Position numbers and translations under genes: made by a program. Positions 8,914 through 15,966 of a stretch of DNA of 64,000 nt are shown one piece after another. Source of the DNA: Aquabacter sp040755535 (GTDB lineage Bacteria > Pseudomonadota > Alphaproteobacteria > Rhizobiales > Xanthobacteraceae). The stretch is from contig JBFMAV010000010.1 in assembly GCA_040755535.1 (NCBI GenBank), forward strand, positions 1-64,000, given 5' to 3'. The notes beneath the pieces were generated by a model that worked only from the letters and a program-made list of their open reading frames with translations, searched no databases and was not told where the DNA came from. Positions within the stretch are counted from its first letter, which is position 1. Each line of letters begins with the position of its first letter.

Positions 8914-9222
8914 GTTTATGAGATGATTCCGGCCTCCGAGCGCGCCGCCGAACTGATGCGGGCCTTGTCCCATCCCCAGCGGCTGCTGGTCTTGTGCGCC
9001 CTCGGCGCGCAGGAGCGGTCGGTGGCGGACTTGCGGGCGGAACTGGAGATTGAGCAGGTGCCCATGTCCCAGCATCTGATGCGGCTGCGCGCCGACGGCC
9101 TCGTGGAAGCCCGGCGGGACGGCAAGACCATTTTTTACCGCATCACCCGTCCCGAGGTGCTGGTGGTGGTGGAGGCGCTGCATGCCGCCTTCTGTCCGGC
9201 GCCGGAGATCCCCGCGCGCTGA
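8908..9222 (+). CDS. ArsR-family regulator, SqrR/BigR-like persulfide sensor
   Basis: Winged-helix repressor of 104 residues. The recognition helix region reads VPMSQHLMRLRADGLVEARRDGK, followed by the wing FYRI. Two cysteines, one in LLVLCALG near residue 31 and one in AAFCP near residue 97, sit where SqrR/BigR carry the pair that forms a tetrasulfide bridge. Classical ArsR metal-binding CxC is absent. Start 8908 is chosen because it begins a family-like N-terminus; it falls only about 8 bases after the -10 box, so the message may be leaderless. ATG 8923 is the alternative. It is divergent from DUF2892-adaptor-RND and probably represses itself and them. Confidence 0.85.
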   Translation: MNVYEMIPASERAAELMRALSHPQRLLVLCALGAQERSVADLRAELEIEQVPMSQHLMRLRADGLVEARRDGKTIFYRITRPEVLVVVEALHAAFCPAPEIPAR

Positions 9223-9468
9223 CGCCGTCGTCCCTGCCCCTGTGAAGACGGGATGATTCGCCCGCGCGCGGCACGCCAGGGGCGGGTGGATACAATATTC
9301 AGGTTGTCGCGGCGGACTTATTGCAAAGACTCAGCTTGGTCCTGGATCCTTTCGATTCGAAAATTCTGCGCCTGCAACATTTTCGCGCAAGCTTCGACCG
9401 CTTCAGTGAGCCCCGGCGGGGACCGGCTTCGTTCGGCCCATGGATACGAAGAACCGGGGCGAGGGGAT

Positions 9469-11571
9469 ATGAGCGGCATGTTTCAGATCAGAATCGGCAC
9501 CATGCTCAGCGCGCTGGTCGGCCTGCTGGCCCTGGCGCTTGTGGCGCTCTGCGCCTGGTCGGTGAGTGAACGCTATGACGCGCTGACTTCCGCGCGGCAC
9601 GCAGTGGCGCTCAGCAACACCGACAAGCGGCTGTTCGTCGCTCTCCAGGCATTCCGTTATGAGCGGGGCGACACAAGCTCCGCCCTCAGGATGGAGCCGG
9701 CGGATGCCACCACCATCACGGCGAGCGTGCGCAATCGCCGCGCCACGGTGGATGGCGAAGTGCAGGCCGTGCTCGCCGCCACCGATTTGCCGCTCGCCGG
9801 CTGGCCCCAGGCGTCCGCGAAGCTCAAGGCTGCCTATGAGGCGCTGGTCGCGCTGCGAGCGCGGGCGGACGGCGAACTCGCCAAGCCGGTGAAGGCACGC
9901 GATGCGGCCGTCACCTCAACCTTCCTGCCGGCCATGACCGCCTTCATGAAGACCCTGGAAGAGACCTCGGACCTGATCGAGGAGCGGGTCGCCGAGGAGG
10001 ATGCGGAGGTCGGCGATTTCCTGTTCGGCCGCAAGATGGTGTGGGAGGTTCGCTCGGCCTATGGCCAGCTTGCCCTCAACATTCTCAATGTGCTCGTCGA
10101 AAAGCGCGGTTTCACGCCCGCCGAGGTCAATGAGGCCGGCGCCATCAAGGCGCGCGCCAATGCCTATTGGGAAACGGCGCAGGACATTCTCAAGGTGGTC
10201 CATGCGCCGCCCGCGCTCCAGAGCGCCGTGCGGGGCGCCGAGAGCGGCTATTTCTCGGGGACCTTCGCAACCATGCAGGCCAATGCCATTGCCGATCTCT
10301 CGGCGGGCAAGCCCTCGTCCATTCCCTATACCGAGTTCCGCGCCACCCTGACGCCCGCGCTCGACACCATCAGCGCCGCCGCCACGGCGTTCGCGGACGG
10401 CGCGGTGGCGATGGCGGAGCAGCAGCGCCGGCACGCGATGGTCGCGCTCGTCGTGTTCAGCAGCCTGCTGCTGGTGGCCCTGGTGGTCTCGGTGGGCGGC
10501 TTCATCCTGGTGCGCAACCGCGTGACCCGGCCCATCACCCGCATCACGGCGGCCATGGAAGAAGTGTCGGGCGGCAATCTCTCGGCCGACATTCCCTATA
10601 GCGGGCGCAAGGACGAGATCGGGGAAATGGCGAGCGCGCTCCAGGTGTTCCGCGACGGGCTGGCGGAAACCGAGCGCATGCGCGAGGAGCGCCTCGCCGC
10701 CGAGACACGCGCCCGCGAGGAGCGCAAGCGGGACATGGCCGACCTCGCCGACCGTTTCGATGCGGCAGTGGGCCGGATCGTCGACATGGTCTCCTCCGCC
10801 GCCACCGAATTGCAGGCGGCCGCCTCGACCCTCGCCCATTCGGCCGAGGAAACCACCAGCCGCGCCACCGCCGTGGTGGCGGCGGCCGAGCAGGCTTCGG
10901 TGAATGTGCAGGCGGTGGCCTCGGCGGTGGAGGAACTTGCCGCCTCCGCCGAGGAGATCGGCAAGCAGGTGTCGCACTCCACCTCGGTCGCGGGCCGCGC
11001 GGTCTCGGAGGCGGACGGCGCCAATTCGCGCATCGCGGGGCTGAAGTCCGCCGCCGACCAGGTGGGCGCCGTGGTGGGCCTGATCGGCGAGATCGCCGCC
11101 CAGACCAATCTGCTGGCGCTCAACGCCACCATCGAATCCGCCCGCGCGGGGGAGGCGGGACGCGGCTTCGCCGTGGTGGCGCAGGAAGTGAAGGGCCTCG
11201 CCGAGCAGACCGCGAAGGCGACCGCCGACATTTCCGGCCAGATCAACGGCATGCAGGGCTCGACCGGGGATGCGGTCAGCGCCATTGCCGGCATCAGCCG
11301 GACCATCGGCGACATGAGCCATATCTCGTCCGCCATCGTGGCGGCGGTGGAGGAGCAGGGGGCGACCACTTCGGAAGTGGCGCGCAATGTCCATCAGGCG
11401 GCGCTGGGCACCCGGGAAGTGACGGAAAACATCACCGGCGTCACCCAGGCCGCCCAGACCTCGTCCGCGGCGGCGACGCAAGTGCTGGCCTCGGCCTCGG
11501 AACTCGCCCGGCAGTCGGAGACGCTGCGCACCGAAGTCACGCGCTTCCTTGAAACGGTGCGCGCCGCCTGA
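9469..11571 (+). CDS. Methyl-accepting chemotaxis protein
   Basis: Chemoreceptor of 700 residues. TM1 is at about residues 10-32, a large helical periplasmic sensor domain runs to about 320, TM2 covers about 322-349, then a HAMP domain and a signalling domain. The hairpin tip is canonical (AAQTNLLALNATIESARAG, then RGFAVVAQEVKGLAEQT, about residues 540-585). There is no C-terminal CheR-tethering pentapeptide; it ends FLETVRAA. Start 9469 has GAGGGG 4 bases upstream; an open frame back to 9253 lacks a family-like N-terminus. The ligand is unknown. It stands alone, with no che genes in the window. Confidence 0.92.
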   Translation: MSGMFQIRIGTMLSALVGLLALALVALCAWSVSERYDALTSARHAVALSNTDKRLFVALQAFRYERGDTSSALRMEPADATTITASVRNRRATVDGEVQAVLAATDLPLAGWPQASAKLKAAYEALVALRARADGELAKPVKARDAAVTSTFLPAMTAFMKTLEETSDLIEERVAEEDAEVGDFLFGRKMVWEVRSAYGQLALNILNVLVEKRGFTPAEVNEAGAIKARANAYWETAQDILKVVHAPPALQSAVRGAESGYFSGTFATMQANAIADLSAGKPSSIPYTEFRATLTPALDTISAAATAFADGAVAMAEQQRRHAMVALVVFSSLLLVALVVSVGGFILVRNRVTRPITRITAAMEEVSGGNLSADIPYSGRKDEIGEMASALQVFRDGLAETERMREERLAAETRAREERKRDMADLADRFDAAVGRIVDMVSSAATELQAAASTLAHSAEETTSRATAVVAAAEQASVNVQAVASAVEELAASAEEIGKQVSHSTSVAGRAVSEADGANSRIAGLKSAADQVGAVVGLIGEIAAQTNLLALNATIESARAGEAGRGFAVVAQEVKGLAEQTAKATADISGQINGMQGSTGDAVSAIAGISRTIGDMSHISSAIVAAVEEQGATTSEVARNVHQAALGTREVTENITGVTQAAQTSSAAATQVLASASELARQSETLRTEVTRFLETVRAA

Positions 11572-11584
11572 AAAAGCGGGGGCG

Positions 11585-11602
11585 GCGGCGCTCCGGCGCC
11601 GC
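11585..11602. terminator. Weak hairpin after chemoreceptor gene
   Basis: GCGGCGC / GCGCCGC stem of 7 bp with a 4-base loop, 14 bases after the stop codon. It has no run of T, so a factor-independent terminator is doubtful. Confidence 0.3.
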
Positions 11603-11798
11603 GCCTCTGCTCCCAGACGGTCCGCACCGCGCCGAGTGGTTCACATCCCGCGTTCTCTGGTATCAAGCGGTCGGGCGCGTCATCGGCCGGCCGCTTGCGG
11701 CTTGTCGGGTGATGCTCTGGAGTCTTCTCCTGCCGTCGCCTGCTGGGCCGCACTGCCGGCCGGCGGGACATGTCGGCGGACAGCATTCGGGCGGATCG

Positions 11799-12389
11799 AT
11801 GGAAACCGATGGGGTGGGGGCTGCGCTGGACAGCCGGATCCAGGTGGGCACGCGGCTGCGGCACGCGCGCCTCACCCTTGGCGCGCGGCTGAAGGACGTG
11901 GCGGAGGCAGCCAATTGCTCCGAAAGCCTGCTGTCCAAGCTTGAGAACAACAAGATCCGGCCCTCGCTCAACATGCTCTCGCGCATCTGCGACGCGTTGA
12001 ACCTCACCATCGGCCAGTTGTTCGAGACCCCGGACGCGGAAGAGACGGTGGTGGTGCGCGAGGGCGCGCGCGTGGTGGTGGACCTCGACACCGGCGCCGG
12101 CAAGGGCGTGCGGATGGAGCGTCTCATCCCCTACAGCAAGGGCCATCTGCTCCAGGGCACGATGCATGTCATCGCGCCCGGCGCCGGCAGCGACGGCATG
12201 GTCGTCCATGACGGGGAGGAGGTGGGCTATGTGCTCTGCGGCAGCATCGAGCTTGTGCTCGCGGATCAGACCTACCGGGTGAATGCCGGCGACAGCTTCA
12301 TCTATCGCTCGGAAGTGCCCCACGGCTATCGCAATGTGGGCGAGGACGAGGCCCGCATCCTGTTCGTCAACACGCCCCCGACCTTCTGA
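11799..12389 (+). CDS. XRE-family regulator with C-terminal cupin domain
   Basis: Transcription regulator of 196 residues. The helix-turn-helix is at about residues 20-75 (LKDVAEAANCSESLLSKLEN, then PSLNMLSRICDALN). The cupin domain is at about 125-190 (MVVHDGEEVGYVLCGSIELV, then GDSFIYRSEVPHGYRN). This layout is that of PuuR-like regulators, where the cupin binds a small effector. Start 11799 fits the family N-terminus; upstream codons are not family-like. It precedes the hydrolase gene by 146 bp on the same strand and may regulate it through the palindrome at 12457. Confidence 0.88.
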   Translation: METDGVGAALDSRIQVGTRLRHARLTLGARLKDVAEAANCSESLLSKLENNKIRPSLNMLSRICDALNLTIGQLFETPDAEETVVVREGARVVVDLDTGAGKGVRMERLIPYSKGHLLQGTMHVIAPGAGSDGMVVHDGEEVGYVLCGSIELVLADQTYRVNAGDSFIYRSEVPHGYRNVGEDEARILFVNTPPTF

Positions 12390-12456
12390 TCGCAGCCCCG
12401 CTCTCGCCGGTCGCGAAGACTGGTGGACGCAGCATTTCCCGCTGCTTTCCTATCAA

Positions 12457-12469
12457 TCAAGTGACTTGA
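12457..12469. promoter_or_regulatory. 13-bp palindrome upstream of alpha/beta hydrolase gene
   Basis: TCAAGT-G-ACTTGA is a perfect palindrome in the AT-richer promoter region between the XRE-cupin gene and the hydrolase gene. Thirteen bases overlapping it (AAGTGACTTGAAT, 12459-12471) recur exactly at 55723-55735, upstream of the amidase. It is a candidate operator; which protein binds is unknown. Confidence 0.45.
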
Positions 12470-12535
12470 ATAATCTCTTCTGCCCTTTAGTCTCGCATCC
12501 ACGGCGCCCGGCCGGACCACACGTGGGAGCAGGAC

Positions 12536-13762
12536 ATGGCGGAAGAATTGGGCATCGACCAGAAGACGGACGAGACCCACGGGATCTACAAGCCCTATGG
12601 CTGGCACCACTGGCCGCAATTTCCCTGGATGAGCTACCAGTTCCGCCGCGCGCTCGGCGAAACCCAGGAAGGGGGCGGCGCCGTCTCCGAATGCTTCCTC
12701 GCCGCCAGCCGCATGATCCCCGGCGACCAGGAAAGCTGGCACCGGGAATGGAAGCGCATCGCCGATTTCAACCAGCAGCGCGGCGACGAGGCTTTCGCCA
12801 AGGGCCATATCCGCACCGCCATGAATTGCTGGCTGCGGGCCGTCAATTACTATCGCCACACCGAGTTCTGGCTCGATTATACCGATCCCCGCCGCCTGCC
12901 CGCCTTCACCGAGATGGAAAATTGCTCGCGCAAATATCTGGAGAATCTCAACCCCGCCGGCGAGGTGCTCCAGATCCCCTATGAAGACGGCAAGACGCTG
13001 TTCGCCTATTTCGTCCGCGCACCCTTCGATACCGGCAAGCAGCCGGTGCTGATCTGCATGGGCGGCCTGGATTCCATCAAGGACGAAATGTGGTTCATGC
13101 AGGCCCATGCCGCGCTCCAGCGGGGCATTTCGGTGCTGATGATCGACGGCCCCGGCCAGGGCGGCACGCTGCGCCGGCACAAGCTGACCACGCGCCACGA
13201 TTATGAGGTGCCGATCGGCAGGTGCGTGGATTACCTGCTCACCCGCGACGATATCGATCCCGCCCGCATCGCGGTCTGCGGCTCCTCGCTCGGCGGCTAT
13301 TATGCGGCGCGCTCCGCCTGCTACGAGCCTCGCCTCGCGGCGGCCATTTCGCATGGCGCCATCTGGTCGATCCCGGAATTGTGGGCCACCGCCACCGAGG
13401 ACCATGGCCTCGCCGACCATATCAAGACCGTGTTCGGCGCCGAGGGCGTGCGCGCGGCCATGGAGAAGGCGGCGCCCTTCACCCTGGACGGGCACCTGGA
13501 AAACATGAAGTGCCCCTATCTCATCGTCCATGGCGGTTATGACGTGCTCGGCGTGACCTCCGCCAAGAAGGTCTATGATTATGCGACGTCCAAGGGCGTG
13601 AACGTGACGCTGCGCCTCGTCACCGAGGAGGAGACGGGCGCCGACCATTGCCAGCACGACAATCCCACCATCGGTCAGGAATTGATGGCCGACTGGCTGG
13701 CGGACGTGTTCGGCATCGACGAGCGCCAGTTGCGCAAGAAGATGATCAACCCGTTGATCTGA
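12536..13762 (+). CDS. Alpha/beta hydrolase, dihydropseudooxynicotine-hydrolase-like
   Basis: Protein of 408 residues with a long helical N-terminal cap (about 1-150), then an alpha/beta hydrolase core. The nucleophile Ser251 lies in GSSLGGY. A catalytic Asp is likely in VHGGYDVLG, and His in GADHCQHDN near the end. The cap-plus-core plan and sequence style resemble the C-C bond hydrolase of nicotine degradation and related S9-like hydrolases. Exact substrate is unknown. It is preceded on the same strand by the XRE-cupin regulator. A large hairpin (13805-13831) follows it. Confidence 0.8.
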   Translation: MAEELGIDQKTDETHGIYKPYGWHHWPQFPWMSYQFRRALGETQEGGGAVSECFLAASRMIPGDQESWHREWKRIADFNQQRGDEAFAKGHIRTAMNCWLRAVNYYRHTEFWLDYTDPRRLPAFTEMENCSRKYLENLNPAGEVLQIPYEDGKTLFAYFVRAPFDTGKQPVLICMGGLDSIKDEMWFMQAHAALQRGISVLMIDGPGQGGTLRRHKLTTRHDYEVPIGRCVDYLLTRDDIDPARIAVCGSSLGGYYAARSACYEPRLAAAISHGAIWSIPELWATATEDHGLADHIKTVFGAEGVRAAMEKAAPFTLDGHLENMKCPYLIVHGGYDVLGVTSAKKVYDYATSKGVNVTLRLVTEEETGADHCQHDNPTIGQELMADWLADVFGIDERQLRKKMINPLI

Positions 13763-13804
13763 CGCGGCTTTACCAAGCCTCGCCCAGCGAGCAAAGACAC
13801 CGGT

Positions 13805-13831
13805 GCGGCCGCCGCAGCGCGCGGCGGCCGC
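13805..13831. terminator. Strong GC hairpin after hydrolase gene
   Basis: Perfect 11-bp stem GCGGCCGCCGC / GCGGCGGCCGC with loop AGCGC, 42 bp after the hydrolase stop and 6 bp before an FNR-type box. No T-run follows, so it may insulate the next promoter rather than act as a classical terminator. Confidence 0.5.
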
Positions 13832-13836
13832 CCGGG

Positions 13837-13850
13837 TTGAGACACATCAA
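13837..13850. promoter_or_regulatory. FNR/FixK-type box upstream of alcohol dehydrogenase operon
   Basis: TTGA-GACACA-TCAA is a perfect TTGA-N6-TCAA palindrome. Its centre is at 13843.5, so class II activation would start transcription near 13885, 22 bases before the ATG at 13907. This supports low-oxygen induction of the ADH-Usp-ATPase-PhaC operon. Confidence 0.8.
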
Positions 13851-13906
13851 GGCTCCCCGCTGCAGGGCGCGCCATAAAGGCGTCGCCTCAATCAGGGAAG
13901 GGCGCC

Positions 13907-15058
13907 ATGACCACGCAAGCGACAGCGAGCCTGTTCGGCAGCGAAGCGACGGACGGCAGCAGCCCCGCCGCCCCGCGTCCCCAAGTGCGCAAGATGAAGG
14001 CGGCGGTGTTCGTCGAGCCCGGCCGCATCGTCCTGGAGGACAAGCCGGTGCCGGACGTGGGGCCGCTCGATGCCCTCATCCGCGTCACCACCACCACCAT
14101 TTGCGGCACCGACGTCCATATCCTCAAAGGCGAATATCCGGTCGCCAAGGGCCTCACCATCGGCCACGAGCCGGTGGGCGTCATCGAGAAACTCGGCTCG
14201 GCGGTGACTGGGTTTGCCGAGGGCCAGCGGGTCATTGCCGGCGCCATCACGCCCTCCGGCCATAGCGCCGCCTGCCTGTGCGGCTGCGCCTCCCAGGACG
14301 GTGCGGGCACGAAGCACGGCTTCAAGCCCATGGGCGGCTGGCGGTTCGGCAACACCATCGACGGCGCCCAGGCCGAGTATCTGCTGGTGCCGGACGCCAT
14401 GGTCAACCTCTCGCCCGTGCCCGATGCGCTGAGCGACGAGCAGGTTCTTATGTGCCCGGACATCATGTCCACCGGCTTCTCCGGGGCCGAGAGCGGCGGG
14501 GTGCGCATCGGCGATACGGTTGCGGTGTTCGCCCAGGGGCCCATCGGCCTGTGTGCCACGGCCGGTGCGCGGCTGATGGGCGCGACGCGCATCATCGCCG
14601 TGGAAAGCATCCCCGCGCGCCAGGCCATGGCGCGTCGGCTCGGTGCCGACGACGTGGTGGACTTTTCCGCCGGTGATCCGGTGGAGGCGATCCTTGCCCT
14701 CACGGATGGACGCGGCGTGGACGTGTCCATCGAGGCGCTCGGGCGGCAGGCCACGTTCGAGGCGGCCTTGCGCGTGCTGCGGCCGGGGGGAACCTTGTCC
14801 TCGCTCGGCGTCTATTCCTCCGACCTCACCATTCCGCTCGGCGCCTTCGCGGCGGGGCTTGGCGACAACCGCATCGTCACCACGCTCTGCCCGGGCGGCA
14901 AGGAACGCATGCGCCGGCTGATGGAGGTGGTGGCCACCGGGCGCGTGGACCTGCGCGGCCTCGTCACCCACCGCTTCCGCCTTGACGACATCGAGGCGGC
15001 CTATGATCTTTTCTCCCACCAGCGCGATGGCGTGCTGAAGGTGGCCATTTCATGCTGA
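13907..15058 (+). CDS. Zinc-dependent NAD(P) alcohol dehydrogenase
   Basis: Medium-chain dehydrogenase of 383 residues that interconverts alcohols and aldehydes/ketones. Catalytic zinc ligands are visible in ICGTDVHI and TIGHEPVG. The structural-zinc lobe is reduced to CLCGCAS rather than the four-cysteine loop of horse-liver-type enzymes. The nucleotide-binding region reads VFAQGPIGLCATAGA. Start 13907 has GGGAAGG upstream and gives a 29-residue hydrophilic leader before KMKAAVFVEPG. First gene of the operon behind the FNR-type box; its stop overlaps the stress protein start by 7 bases. A fermentative or redox-balancing role at low oxygen is inferred. Confidence 0.9.
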   Translation: MTTQATASLFGSEATDGSSPAAPRPQVRKMKAAVFVEPGRIVLEDKPVPDVGPLDALIRVTTTTICGTDVHILKGEYPVAKGLTIGHEPVGVIEKLGSAVTGFAEGQRVIAGAITPSGHSAACLCGCASQDGAGTKHGFKPMGGWRFGNTIDGAQAEYLLVPDAMVNLSPVPDALSDEQVLMCPDIMSTGFSGAESGGVRIGDTVAVFAQGPIGLCATAGARLMGATRIIAVESIPARQAMARRLGADDVVDFSAGDPVEAILALTDGRGVDVSIEALGRQATFEAALRVLRPGGTLSSLGVYSSDLTIPLGAFAAGLGDNRIVTTLCPGGKERMRRLMEVVATGRVDLRGLVTHRFRLDDIEAAYDLFSHQRDGVLKVAISC

Positions 15059-15915
15059 CCCACCGGGCCGAAACCGTTGGCGCCCCGACCCGTGCCCTGC
15101 CGGCCATCTCGCTGGTGAGCACGGCGGACGAGAGCGCCGCCGCCGATGCGGCGGTGGACCTTGCGTTGGCCCATGGCGCGAGCCTCCATGCCGCTTTCCT
15201 CGTGCCCTCCGCCCGGCTCGGAACGCTCGCCGAGGCGGAGGTGCGCTACGATCTGGTGGAGGCGGACCTGCGCGACGCGCTCCAGCGCACCCAGGCGGCG
15301 GCGGAGGCTTTCGCCCGCCGCGCGCGCGATGCCGGCATCCCGGTCGAGGTGCTGGTGATCAGCAAGGAGGATCCGGTCTGCGAGGAGACGCTGACCGACG
15401 TCGTCCGCCTCAGCGATCTGGTGGTCCTGCCCCAGCCGCGCCCTGGCCTTCCGAGCGCGACCGACGATGCGCTGGACGTGCTGTTGACCGAGGCGGGGCG
15501 CCCCTGCCTCGTCATTCCCGCCGCCGGCCAGACCCGCACCACCTTCCGCGCCATTACGGTGGGCTGGGACGGCAGCGCGCCGGCAGCCCGCGCCCTGGCG
15601 GATTCCCTGCCTTTGCTCCAGCGGGCGGAACTGGTGGAGGTGGTGCGCATCACCCGCGATTTCGCGCCCGACGGGCCGCGTGTCGCGGAGCGGGTGCGCG
15701 CCTATCTCGCCGCCCACGGCATCGATGCCCGGTGCCGGACCCTGGTGAGCAGCCTGCCCTTCGCGGAGGCGGTGCTCTCCCACATCGCGGACACCGGCGC
15801 GGACCTTCTGGTCATGGGCGCCTATGGCCACTCCCGCCTGCGCGAAGCCCTGGTGGGCGGCGCGAGCCGGGACATCCTGTCCGCCATGACCATCCCCGTC
15901 CTCATGTCCCATTGA
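15052..15915 (+). CDS. Universal stress protein, tandem UspA domains
   Basis: Cytoplasmic protein of 287 residues with two UspA-like halves. The second half ends LLVMGAYGHSRLREALVGGA, the nucleotide-binding G-2X-G-9X-G-S pattern; the first half lacks a clear copy of it and may be structural. Members are commonly induced by hypoxia or starvation. It starts inside the last 7 bases of the alcohol dehydrogenase gene and is followed after 51 bp by the P-type ATPase, consistent with one operon. Confidence 0.9.
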   Translation: MLTHRAETVGAPTRALPAISLVSTADESAAADAAVDLALAHGASLHAAFLVPSARLGTLAEAEVRYDLVEADLRDALQRTQAAAEAFARRARDAGIPVEVLVISKEDPVCEETLTDVVRLSDLVVLPQPRPGLPSATDDALDVLLTEAGRPCLVIPAAGQTRTTFRAITVGWDGSAPAARALADSLPLLQRAELVEVVRITRDFAPDGPRVAERVRAYLAAHGIDARCRTLVSSLPFAEAVLSHIADTGADLLVMGAYGHSRLREALVGGASRDILSAMTIPVLMSH

Positions 15916-15966
15916 CGGGCGCTGAGGACCCCAGGCGCGACCATCGCCGCCAGGAAGGTTCGATCC

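Noticed and set aside
4334..9222. Metal (Cus/Czc-type) efflux operon controlled by a classical ArsR
   Set aside because: The regulator lacks an ArsR metal CxC site and its Cys spacing fits persulfide sensors; no metal chaperone or metal-binding His/Met run is seen.
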